A stretch of 8,517 nt of DNA from an uncultured Dialister sp. Lineage in GTDB: Bacteria > Bacillota > Negativicutes > Veillonellales > Dialisteraceae. This document shows, one piece after another, positions 1 through 5,855 of the stretch. The DNA lies in NCBI RefSeq assembly GCF_900765565.1, contig NZ_CAAFRZ010000236.1, positions 1 to 8,517 on the forward strand, in the 5' to 3' direction. The translations under genes were made by a program, and so were the position numbers. A model generated the notes under the pieces. The model ran no database searches and was not told the origin of the DNA. It worked only from the letters and a program-made list of their open reading frames with translations. Position 1 is the stretch's first letter, and each line of letters begins with the position of its first letter.

Positions 1-120
1 CCAGTCATTCGTGCCGTAGGCTGTAGAGCTTTCCTAGAAGCTAGCGGCTAGAAGCTAGAAGCCCGCACGAATGACTCTATCCATCAGCATCGCTCCAACA
101 GCTCGACAAACCGCAATTGG
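1..120 (+). repeat. Family 1 intergenic repeat, copy A (partial, cut by window start)
   Basis: This is the right-hand end of a repeat that also occurs at 7021-7280 (same orientation) and 8342-8517 (inverted). It contains an 11-nt inverted repeat, GTCATTCGTGC at 4-14 and GCACGAATGAC at 65-75. The stretch between them is rich in CTAG and AGCTT/AAGCT motifs and can fold back on itself. The outer end (101-120) matches 7261-7280 and, reverse-complemented, 8342-8361. No reading frame in it looks like a real gene. It stops only two bases before the ribosome-binding site of the HAD gene, so it occupies the place where that gene's promoter would be expected. I see no convincing -10/-35 pair inside it. 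Confidence 0.85.
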
Positions 121-134
121 ATGAAAGGAACAGC

Positions 135-824
135 ATGAACCATTATAAATATCTTCTCTTCGACCTGGATGGCACCCTCTCTGAATCAGCCCCGGGCATT
201 ATCAAAGCCGTACAGTATGGGCTGGATGCCGTAGGTATTCATGAAAGGGACATGAAGAAACTCAGCACATTCATTGGACCGCCTTTGAACGTACAGATGA
301 AAAAACTGTACCATATGTCCGATGCAGATATCGTCACCGCAGTCACAAAATTCCGGGAACTCTATGAGACTGAAGGCATTTTCGACTGCCGCCCCTATGA
401 CGGATTGGACAGGCTGCTTCCCCAGGCTGTGGAAACAGGATATATACTTGCTGTGGCTTCCAGCAAGCCGGAGCCCTTTGTAAAAGAAATCATCGGTCAC
501 TTTGGATTTGCCCCTTTCTTCTCTACCATCTGCGGCAGTGATATAGGGGACGAGCTGAAAAAGCGGGCCGTTGCCAGCCAGAAAGCCCGAATCATCAGAA
601 AAGCCATGGGTGACCTGGAAGAACGGGGTTATGCCCATGATGACCTTTGGCAAAACACCGTAATGATAGGAGATACTGCCTATGACATTGAAGGCGCCAA
701 AGAAAACCATCTGCCCTCCATTGGCTGTACCTATGGCTACGGTTCCCGGGAGGAACTGACAACAGCCGGTGCAGACAGAATTGTTTCCTCCGTAAAAGAA
801 CTGATGACCGTTCTTTTGCCTTGA
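135..824 (+). CDS. HAD-family phosphatase, phosphoglycolate phosphatase-like (subfamily IA)
   Basis: This 229-residue protein belongs to the haloacid dehalogenase superfamily, soluble Mg2+-dependent phosphatases that use an aspartyl-phosphate intermediate. All four motifs are visible. Motif I is DLDGT near residue 10, where the first Asp is the nucleophile. Motif II is the Ser of ASSK near residue 110. Motif III is a Lys in the region after GDELKKR. Motif IV is GDTAYD near residue 180. The stretch after motif I, including FIGPPL, is the helical cap typical of Gph/PpaX-like members. The ATG at 135 was chosen because GAAAGGA at 123-129 lies five bases upstream; a TTG at 117 in the same frame falls inside the repeat and is less likely. 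The gene is convergent with pncB and shares its terminator. The substrate cannot be read from the sequence: phosphoglycolate, a 5'-nucleotide or pyrophosphate are all possible. Confidence 0.85.
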   Translation: MNHYKYLLFDLDGTLSESAPGIIKAVQYGLDAVGIHERDMKKLSTFIGPPLNVQMKKLYHMSDADIVTAVTKFRELYETEGIFDCRPYDGLDRLLPQAVETGYILAVASSKPEPFVKEIIGHFGFAPFFSTICGSDIGDELKKRAVASQKARIIRKAMGDLEERGYAHDDLWQNTVMIGDTAYDIEGAKENHLPSIGCTYGYGSREELTTAGADRIVSSVKELMTVLLP

Positions 825-833
825 AAAAGGCAT

Positions 834-872
834 AAAAAGGGAGTCTGTGAAACTTCTCACAGGCTCCTTTTT
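834..872. terminator. Bidirectional rho-independent terminator
   Basis: An A-run and GGGAGTCTGTGA pair across a short loop with TCACAGGCTCC and a T-run, giving a stem of about 16 bp with one or two imperfections. There is a run of T on the 3' side when read on either strand. It lies 9 nt after the HAD stop and about 1 nt beyond the pncB stop, so it can end both convergent transcripts. Confidence 0.85.
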
Positions 873-873
873 A

Positions 874-2319
874 TTATTTCTTTTTCAGGTCTTCTTCAAT
901 AATATGGCTCTTCAAATCCTGCAGTTTATCGGAAAGATTGATTTCCATGACATTCGGATTGGTCAGCCTCTTATATTCCGGCCACAAGGTATCCATCTGC
1001 CGGTTGGCATAGTCAATAATTTCCGGAAGGGTTGGAAGCTTTACTGCCTTGCCGCCAAGGATGACGGGCTTCAGCATATCCACACAGCTGTAGGTACCTG
1101 CCTTCAACTCCTTCTTCCTCCATTTGGCGGATTCTGTGACAAGAGTGAAATCACCGCCATCCGGGAAAGGTTCATCATTCAGGCATACCAGGTCAGTAAT
1201 CATTTTACCGGTACCCTTTTTATAGAACCGGCGGACCCCCTTGATGCCGGGGTTCGTCATCTTGCTCACATCATTGGAAATTTTCATCACCGGTTCAAAG
1301 GAATCACCCTTTTCCCGGGCGCTCATCTTGAAAACGCCACCCAGGGCAGAGGTGCCATCGGCAGTAATAATCTTGGTACCTACGCCCCAGCTGGTCACTG
1401 TGCAGCCCTGTTCTTTCAGGGACTGGATAATATATTCATCCAGGTCATTGGAACCGGAAATGATGGCATCCGGGAATCCCGCTTCCCGGAACATACGGCT
1501 TGCCTCCTGGGACAGGTATCCCAGATCCCCGCTATCGATGCGGATACCATATTTCTTCGGGAGCTGTCCTTTGGCCTTCAATTCTTTGAATACCCGGATG
1601 GCATGGGGCACCCCCAGCTCCAGTACGTTATAGGTATCAGCCAGGAGAATGAGATTGTCATGGTACTGCTTCACATATTCCTCGAAGGCTTCCAGCTCCG
1701 TGTCAAAGCTCATGACCCAGCTGTGGGCCATGGTTCCCAGCACAGGAATACCGAAAAGTTTGCCTGCCTCTACATTGGAAGTGCCATTGAATCCACCGAT
1801 CATGGAGGCCCGGGCTCCCCAGAGACCGGCGGAATGGCCCTGGGCACGGCGAAGGCCAAATTCCATGAGCGCATCATGGGGTGCCACGGTCCGCACCCGG
1901 CGGCACTTGGTTGCAATCAGACTCTCATGGTTCATGATCATGGAAAGCCCCGTCTCCAGCAGCATGGCCTCTGTGGTGGTCCCTTCGAACCGGAGAAGCA
2001 GCTCTCCCGGGAACGCTACGGTCCCTTCGGGCATGGCATAAATATTGCCAGTAAAATGGAAATGGGAAAGGTAGTCCAGAAATTCCGGATAGAAAATATG
2101 AAGGCTCCGAAGATACTCGATATCCTCCGGGCTATAGGTGAAGTCCTTTATGAAATCCACCAGATGGGAGAGTCCGGCCACCACCGTATATCCTCCATTA
2201 AATGGATTCTGCCGGTAAAAGCGGTCAAAGACCACCTTTCTCTCATGCATGCCCTTCTTGAAAAGGGCATTGGTCATAGTAAGCTGGTACAAATCTGTAA
2301 TCAATCCATTGGAAGCCAT
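874..2319 (-). CDS. pncB: Nicotinate phosphoribosyltransferase
   Basis: This enzyme makes nicotinate mononucleotide from nicotinate and PRPP with ATP hydrolysis, in the Preiss-Handler salvage route to NAD in the cytoplasm. The 481-residue protein has the family's N-terminal NGLITDLYQLTM block (residues 4-15). It also has LETGLSMIMNHESLIATK (121-138), FGLRRAQG (154-161), GTMAHSWV (195-202) with the presumed phosphorylated His199, and IRIDSGDL (259-266) and WGVGTKI (311-317) of the phosphoribosyl-binding barrel. The length is that of the usual full-length Bacillota enzyme and nothing key is missing. The start is supported by AGGGGGA four bases upstream of ATG. It appears monocistronic, with its own promoter and a terminator directly after the stop. 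Confidence 0.96.
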   Translation of the reverse strand: MASNGLITDLYQLTMTNALFKKGMHERKVVFDRFYRQNPFNGGYTVVAGLSHLVDFIKDFTYSPEDIEYLRSLHIFYPEFLDYLSHFHFTGNIYAMPEGTVAFPGELLLRFEGTTTEAMLLETGLSMIMNHESLIATKCRRVRTVAPHDALMEFGLRRAQGHSAGLWGARASMIGGFNGTSNVEAGKLFGIPVLGTMAHSWVMSFDTELEAFEEYVKQYHDNLILLADTYNVLELGVPHAIRVFKELKAKGQLPKKYGIRIDSGDLGYLSQEASRMFREAGFPDAIISGSNDLDEYIIQSLKEQGCTVTSWGVGTKIITADGTSALGGVFKMSAREKGDSFEPVMKISNDVSKMTNPGIKGVRRFYKKGTGKMITDLVCLNDEPFPDGGDFTLVTESAKWRKKELKAGTYSCVDMLKPVILGGKAVKLPTLPEIIDYANRQMDTLWPEYKRLTNPNVMEINLSDKLQDLKSHIIEEDLKKK

Positions 2320-2342
2320 AATATCCCCCTTATATTTTTATT

Positions 2343-2365
2343 GTCAAGACAGTGTCTTTGATTGT
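2343..2365 (-). promoter_or_regulatory. Candidate operator upstream of pncB (GACA/TGTC half-sites)
   Basis: Between the -10 box and the ribosome-binding site the minus strand reads GACA-6nt-GACA-C-TGTC-TT-GACA. This contains a perfect 13-nt palindrome, AAGACA-N-TGTCTT (2346-2358), and an overlapping TGTCTTGACA dyad (2343-2352). The position just downstream of the transcription start would suit a repressor. NiaR (YrxA) is the known niacin-responsive repressor of NAD genes in Bacillota and is an obvious candidate, but this is inference; the regulator gene is not in the window. Confidence 0.5.
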
Positions 2366-2367
2366 CT

Positions 2368-2376
2368 ATTATAGCA
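2368..2376 (-). promoter_or_regulatory. Extended -10 promoter of pncB
   Basis: On the minus strand TGCTATAAT is a perfect extended -10 (TGN-TATAAT), about 50 nt upstream of the pncB ATG. No good TTGACA-like -35 sits at 17 nt, which is common for extended -10 promoters. Transcription would start near 2361, placing the GACA/TGTC palindromes at the start of the leader. Confidence 0.7.
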
Positions 2377-2410
2377 CGAAACGGTGGATAACGATAGGAG
2401 ATGACAGGGC

Positions 2411-2678
2411 AGAGTGAGGAGAGAGGGGAGCGGCGCACAAATTACACAGCGCCGCAAATTATTATTCCCGCAGCTAATGGATAGGGCCACCAGTACTCAA
2501 AACTTTTGGAGATTCCCAGCCACTGCATGGCTCTCTCCACGGGGTCAGCGATAAAAGGGAAGCTTCTTAACCGGTAAGATATAGGCATAAGTTGTCGGCT
2601 CTGCGGCTGAATATAAAATTCGTTCCGTTTTATAATTTGATGCGGCACACCGCCACTCCTCACTCCTCACTCCTAACT
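2411..2678. mobile_element. Geneless element with inverted ends (family 2, short copy)
   Basis: The left end (2411-2460) carries GAGTGAGGAG-type sequence followed by GCGGCGC at 2430-2436 and GCGCCGC at 2449-2455, which form a hairpin, and then AAATT. The right end (about 2610-2678) is the same in reverse complement: AATATAAAA, a decayed version of the hairpin, and the ACTCCTCACTCC 7-nt repeat ending in CCTAACT. These are the ends of the element at 4651-5272. The interior of about 150 bp has near-average base composition and no recognisable gene; a 73-codon minus-strand frame with a GTG start gives no protein I recognise. It begins 18 bp beyond the last stop of the mltG operon. Confidence 0.7.
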
Positions 2679-2696
2679 TTTCAGCCGCCCTTTCTC

Positions 2697-3107
2697 CTAC
2701 AACTCCATATCCTTTTCCCTGCCATCATTCCTGTCTTCAATGCGAACGGTTCCCCCCTGGAGAGAAAGGACCGCCATGTCCTTATCGCCGATGAGGCCCA
2801 TATCTTCAATATCATCCTTGCAGGCTTTTCTCATGGTATCCTTCACTTCCGGCGATGTTTCTTCCTTCAGCCAGCCCCGGATGGAAATCCAGGACTTGTC
2901 CGGATGCCGGGCGCTGATTTCTACCCGCCGGTTCACCATGATTTCATGGTACAGGTCTGAGTCCCGGCTCATGAAGAAGCAGAGCTTCCCCTCCGTCACG
3001 CAGACGCCGCTCATGGGGCGCACCCGGGGCTGGGTACCATCTTCCGTGGCCATATAAAATACTTCACATTCCCGTAAATATTCCAGGACAATCCTTACAT
3101 TTTCCAA
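2697..3107 (-). CDS. Pyridoxamine 5'-phosphate oxidase-family flavin-binding protein
   Basis: This 136-residue protein has the split-barrel FMN-binding fold of the PNPOx-like superfamily. The N-terminal helix and strand pattern (LEYLRECEVFYMATEDG), the following PRVRPMSGV and the KLCFFMSRDSDLYHEIMVNRRVEIS stretch are typical of small stand-alone members. Such proteins bind flavin, or sometimes haem or F420, and are often annotated as putative oxidoreductases or NimC/NimA-like; the true substrate is unknown. The start is a TTG preceded by AAGAGG about eight bases upstream. The nearby ATG is out of frame, and the next in-frame Met (residue 19) would remove the first helix. It is the last gene of the operon, 30 nt after the DUF4911 gene. 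Confidence 0.82.
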   Translation of the reverse strand: MENVRIVLEYLRECEVFYMATEDGTQPRVRPMSGVCVTEGKLCFFMSRDSDLYHEIMVNRRVEISARHPDKSWISIRGWLKEETSPEVKDTMRKACKDDIEDMGLIGDKDMAVLSLQGGTVRIEDRNDGREKDMEL

Positions 3108-3137
3108 TTGAAAGACCTCTTTCCCCGAAACATTTCT

Positions 3138-3386
3138 TTATTTTTTCAGTTCCCGCAGTGCTTCTTCCCTGTCAGGCAGGATTTTCACTTTCACATCCGG
3201 CAGGTGGGTCAGCACATCAATGACCGTATCCCTGGTGTCGGCGGTGGAATTGATCTGGCAGGTGGCCCTCTTCGCATCCAGCGTGGTGAGGACCCCTAAA
3301 TATTCGTACCCTTCAATGATGCGGTTCACATAATTGACTTCCGCTGGCGGGATTTCGATATAGACCCTTGTGTCTTCACTGTCCAT
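3138..3386 (-). CDS. DUF4911 domain protein
   Basis: This small acidic, soluble protein of 82 residues has an alpha/beta pattern. It begins VYIEIPPAEVNYVNRIIEGYEYLG and ends in a charged helix (DREEALRELKK). It resembles the DUF4911 family, which to my knowledge commonly follows U32 peptidase genes in Negativicutes and Clostridia; no function is established. The ATG lies inside the end of the U32 gene, sharing 11 nt (ATGGACAGTGA), with a strong AAGGAGGAG upstream within that gene. The tight overlap suggests translational coupling and a role linked to the U32 enzyme, which is inference. There is no membrane segment or signal peptide. Confidence 0.75.
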   Translation of the reverse strand: MDSEDTRVYIEIPPAEVNYVNRIIEGYEYLGVLTTLDAKRATCQINSTADTRDTVIDVLTHLPDVKVKILPDREEALRELKK

Positions 3387-4614
3387 TTCTGACTCTCCTC
3401 CTTAAAATCGTAAAGGCCGGCAGGAGGACGTCCCCCTTCATGGTCAGTTCTTCCAGGGGATGCGGCGCCTTATCTACAGATACCCCGTCCCCATTTACCA
3501 GTCCTTCCACTTTCACGAGGCCCACCTGTCCCTTCGGTGTCAGGTATTCCAGGATTTCTCCTACCCGGAAATGGTTTCTCTGCTGCACCCGGTTCACCCG
3601 GTTTTCCCTGTCTTCTGCCTGGATGAGTCCCACAAAGTCATAGGGCTGTTCCGGCTGGGATTTCACATATTCCTGGGCGCTGTGGTCCGGATTCTGGAAG
3701 GCAAAGGCCGTAGTATAGGGACGGTGGGATACTTTTTCCAGTTCTTCCCGCCACTCCGGACGGACCCGGTAGGCCCCGCCTTCTGCATAGTAGGCATCAA
3801 TGGCCTTCCGGTAAGCCGCCGTCACCGCAGCCACGTAGTATACGCTCTTCATGCGGCCCTCGATTTTCAGGGAAGAAGCGCCGCCTTCGATGAGTTCCGG
3901 AATGTGGTCGATCATGCACAGGTCCTTACTGTTGAAAATATAAGTGCCATGGTCATCTTCTTCCACCGGCCAGTACTGTCCGGGCCGGGATTCTTCCATC
4001 ACCGAATACCGGAACCGGCAGGCCTGGATGCATTCGCCCCGGTTCGACTGGCGCCGGCCATTGGTGAAGAAATTGGACAGGAGGCACCGGCCGGACCAGG
4101 AAATACACATGGCCCCATGGCCGAATACTTCCAGTTCAATGTCCACTTTCTTGCGTATGTCCGACATTTCTTTGACCGATACTTCCCGGGCCAGTACCAC
4201 CCGGGAGGCGCCAAGGTCTTTCCATACCTTCACTGTCCGCCAGTTTGCAGAGCTGGCCTGGGTAGATACGTGGATAGGAAGGTTCGGCGCCACTTCCCGG
4301 CAGAGCGAAAAAACGCCGAGATCAGAAATAAGGGCCGCATCCACATGGATATCCTGCAGGAATTTCAGGTATTCGTCCATTCCCGCAAGGTCTTCGTTTC
4401 TGGGGATAATATTCACAGTGACGTAGACCTTTTTCCCCAGATTATGGGCATACTTTACGGCCTCTTCCATTTCTTCCCGGCTGAAATTCCCGCCGTAAGC
4501 CCGAAGGCCGAAGCCCTTTCCTGCCAGGTACACTGCATCCGCCCCGTAGAGCAGGGCCATTTTCATCTTTTCCATCGTCCCCGCCGGAGCGAGAAGCTCG
4601 AGTTTTTGAGTCAT
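3376..4614 (-). CDS. trhP: U32 family peptidase, probable tRNA U34 hydroxylase (TrhP-like)
   Basis: This 412-residue protein starts with the U32 barrel (LELLAPAG, then YGADAVYLAG at 23-32). It carries the full family signature at 162-180, from EVFGHGAMC to GRCLLS. Cys170, Cys177, Cys195 and Cys233 are good candidates for the iron-sulfur cluster known in RlhA/TrhP enzymes. Members called peptidases have been shown to hydroxylate RNA: TrhP makes ho5U at tRNA position 34 and RlhA modifies 23S rRNA C2501. TrhP is favoured here because trmR, the next enzyme of the mo5U34 pathway, lies just upstream in the same operon, as in Bacillus subtilis yrrM-yrrN/O. B. subtilis has two U32 genes there; only one is present here, and it matches the longer subunit in size. 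The RBS is AAAGGA, about 13 nt from the ATG, with an inserted element beginning 36 nt upstream. Confidence 0.85.
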   Translation of the reverse strand: MTQKLELLAPAGTMEKMKMALLYGADAVYLAGKGFGLRAYGGNFSREEMEEAVKYAHNLGKKVYVTVNIIPRNEDLAGMDEYLKFLQDIHVDAALISDLGVFSLCREVAPNLPIHVSTQASSANWRTVKVWKDLGASRVVLAREVSVKEMSDIRKKVDIELEVFGHGAMCISWSGRCLLSNFFTNGRRQSNRGECIQACRFRYSVMEESRPGQYWPVEEDDHGTYIFNSKDLCMIDHIPELIEGGASSLKIEGRMKSVYYVAAVTAAYRKAIDAYYAEGGAYRVRPEWREELEKVSHRPYTTAFAFQNPDHSAQEYVKSQPEQPYDFVGLIQAEDRENRVNRVQQRNHFRVGEILEYLTPKGQVGLVKVEGLVNGDGVSVDKAPHPLEELTMKGDVLLPAFTILRRRVRNGQ

Positions 4615-4650
4615 ATTAAGTATGTTATCCTTTCGTAAAAACAGAGTAAT

Positions 4651-4719
4651 AGTTAGGAGTGAGGAGGGAGGAGTGAGGAATGGTGGTGCGGCGCATCAAA
4701 TTAATAAAGCGCCGCAAAT
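4651..4719 (+). repeat. Left terminal inverted repeat of the four-helix-bundle element
   Basis: It begins AGTTAGGAGTGAGGAG, followed by further GGAGTGA-like 7-nt units. A perfect 8-bp hairpin follows, TGCGGCGC (4687-4694) with GCGCCGCA (4709-4716), around a 14-nt AT-rich loop. It pairs with the right arm at 5203-5272. Similarity may extend five bases further outward (AGTAA). Confidence 0.85.
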
Positions 4720-4773
4720 AAATAATTATAGAAGCCATTGCCCACGGTAATCAGCCGAATTTACAGGCAGAAT

Positions 4774-5136
4774 TCATGAATTTATCCGGCTTTTTGTTGT
4801 TCTCGTAATAGCGGCCAGCATCTTTTCGATTTCTACACATTGTTTTTTCATAAAATCATATTGCTCTTCGGAAATATAGCGGATTTCTTTCAATAAATCC
4901 AGCCAATATAAAGTCTCATTGCATTCTTTATAGGAAATATACATTTTAAGCAGAAAATCTTTTTTACTGATAGCATGTTCTGCTTCTACAATATTCGCAC
5001 CGATACTCGTACCGGATTTTCCAATCTGCTGAACAATAAAAAATGGACGCTTATTTCTTGCCAGGTATTCTACCAATTGCATTATATGAACAGCAAAACG
5101 CTTGCTTTTTTCCATGACCGTATCCTGTTTATTCAT
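4774..5136 (-). CDS. Four-helix-bundle protein, 23S rRNA-intervening-sequence (S23/IVP) family
   Basis: This 120-residue, all-helical protein has the family's central block: QQIGKSGTSIGANIVEA at about 36-52, then KKDFLLKMYISYKECNETLYWLDLL. Relatives are encoded inside intervening sequences of 23S rRNA genes in Leptospira, Coxiella and others. They also occur as free-standing genes, and a related protein, Avd, assists diversity-generating retroelements. They form pentameric bundles that bind nucleic acid, but the role of stand-alone copies is unknown. The ATG at 5136 was chosen for GGAG nine bases upstream; an in-frame ATG at 5196 would lie upstream of the -10 box. The base composition is much more AT-rich than its neighbours, and inverted repeats of about 70 bp flank it. 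It reads in the same direction as the host operon. Confidence 0.9.
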   Translation of the reverse strand: MNKQDTVMEKSKRFAVHIMQLVEYLARNKRPFFIVQQIGKSGTSIGANIVEAEHAISKKDFLLKMYISYKECNETLYWLDLLKEIRYISEEQYDFMKKQCVEIEKMLAAITRTTKSRINS

Positions 5137-5164
5137 ACCGTTCCACTCCTGCAGAACCATTTCT

Positions 5165-5170
5165 ATTATA
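5165..5170 (-). promoter_or_regulatory. -10 box of the four-helix-bundle gene
   Basis: TATAAT on the minus strand lies 28 nt upstream of the chosen ATG. A perfect 10-nt palindrome, GGAAATTTCC (5173-5182), sits just upstream in the spacer. No good -35 is seen at 17 nt; TTGCCC occurs at about 20 nt. The promoter lies inside the element, so the cargo would bring its own transcription. Confidence 0.5.
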
Positions 5171-5202
5171 ATGGAAATTTCCCTATTCATGGGCAATATA
5201 AA

Positions 5203-5272
5203 AAATTTTGCGGCGCTTTTTAATTTGTGCGCCGCACCTCCACTCCTTACTCCTCACTCCTCACTCCTAACT
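5203..5272 (-). repeat. Right terminal inverted repeat of the four-helix-bundle element
   Basis: This is the inverted partner of 4651-4719, read on the minus strand from 5272. It has the same AGTTAGGAGTGAGGAG start, the GGAGTGA tandem units and the perfect 8-bp hairpin TGCGGCGC/GCGCCGCA (5209-5216 with 5229-5236). The similarity to the element at 2411-2678 continues inward to AATATAAAA. The stop codon of trmR (5247-5249) lies within this arm. Confidence 0.85.
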
Positions 5273-5855
5273 TTTTACTGACTGCCATTCCATCTCCTTC
5301 TTCATGGATGACAGTCTCATATCTGTCCGTGACATAGTCTATATATTCCCGAAGCCGCATGACCAGGGTCCGATACCGGTGAGGCACAGGACCTTCCGCC
5401 TTTACCAGTCCCCGAAAAAGGACGTTGTCCGCCGCAATCACCGCTTTTTCGGAAAGGAGAGGTTCTATGGCCTTCAGCTCCCGAAGATACTGCCCTTTAG
5501 GGCCATCGAGAAAGACAAAATCATAGGGCCCTTTAAGGTCAGGAATAATTCTGGCTGCATCCCCCAGATGGCAATGGACACGGCCTGCCAGTCCCGCCCG
5601 TTCCATGACCTTTTGGGCCAGGCCATGGCGTTTTTCATCCACTTCTATCGTATCGATTTCTGCGTCCTTAAACCGTTCTCCCAGAAGAAGGGATGAATAG
5701 CCTATGGCCGTCCCGATTTCCAGAATTTTTTGAGGATTTGCCTCAGCAGCTACAGCAAGAAGCAAGTCCCGCTCCGCTGCCCGGAGAATAGGTACCTGTT
5801 CCCTCTCTCCCAGTTCTTCCAGTTCTTTTTTTAAAAGATCTAAATCATTGTCCAT
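5247..5855 (-). CDS. trmR: O-methyltransferase, probable tRNA 5-hydroxyuridine methyltransferase (TrmR-like)
   Basis: This 202-residue class I SAM-dependent methyltransferase has motif I at ILEIGTAIGYSS (about 44-55), an acidic strand end IDTIEVDEKR (67-76), FLDGPKGQYL (115-124) and ADNVLFRGLV (142-151) with the metal-binding Asp/Asn of the COMT-like family. TrmR (B. subtilis YrrM) methylates ho5U34 to mo5U34 in tRNA. The order after mltG and before a U32 gene supports this identity. The start at 5855 overlaps the mltG stop by 11 nt (ATGGACAATGA) and matches the length of the B. subtilis N-terminus better than in-frame starts up to 5915, although its Shine-Dalgarno sequence is distant. The last seven residues (LGVRSEE) and the stop codon are encoded by the inverted repeat of the neighbouring element, so the native C-terminus was probably replaced or slightly extended. 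Confidence 0.88.
   Translation of the reverse strand: MDNDLDLLKKELEELGEREQVPILRAAERDLLLAVAAEANPQKILEIGTAIGYSSLLLGERFKDAEIDTIEVDEKRHGLAQKVMERAGLAGRVHCHLGDAARIIPDLKGPYDFVFLDGPKGQYLRELKAIEPLLSEKAVIAADNVLFRGLVKAEGPVPHRYRTLVMRLREYIDYVTDRYETVIHEEGDGMAVSKKLGVRSEE

Larger units (their letters stand above)
4651..5272 (-). mobile_element. Element with ~70-bp inverted ends carrying an S23/IVP four-helix-bundle gene (family 2, long copy)
   Basis: The two ends are inverted copies of one another, with 4 substitutions and 2 single-base gaps over about 69 bp by hand alignment. Between them lie a single gene and its -10 box. The interior is strikingly AT-rich (roughly one-third GC by eye) compared with the operon genes on both sides (above half). 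No target duplication is obvious. The element interrupts the spacing between trmR and the U32 gene, which would otherwise be nearly adjacent. It encodes no transposase, so movement would need a helper in trans or reverse transcription. Orientation is given as that of the gene. Confidence 0.75.

Noticed and set aside
847..2361. Long (504-codon) plus-strand frame opposite pncB
   Set aside because: It is the antisense shadow of a complete, motif-rich pncB gene and has no ribosome-binding site or family resemblance.
2442..2663. A 73-codon minus-strand frame with GTG start and good upstream GGAG in the short family 2 element
   Set aside because: The start and GGAG come from the low-complexity arm repeat, the frame ends inside the other arm, and the protein shows no recognisable pattern.
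3460..4638. Long (392-codon) plus-strand frame opposite the U32 gene
   Set aside because: It is an antisense shadow of the U32 gene; the opposite strand carries all the conserved motifs.
4774..5136. Diversity-generating retroelement accessory gene (avd)
   Set aside because: The fold family is shared, but no reverse transcriptase, template repeat or variable repeat is visible in the window. The S23/IVP assignment is more modest.
5203..5236. Rho-independent terminator of trmR formed by the right-arm hairpin
   Set aside because: The 8-bp GC stem is followed by AAAA before TTTTT on the minus strand, and the same hairpin exists in the other arm and the other element, so it is better read as an element-end structure. 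Partial termination remains possible.
4651..5272. Intervening sequence within a 23S rRNA gene
   Set aside because: The flanks are protein-coding genes; no 23S rRNA sequence is present.
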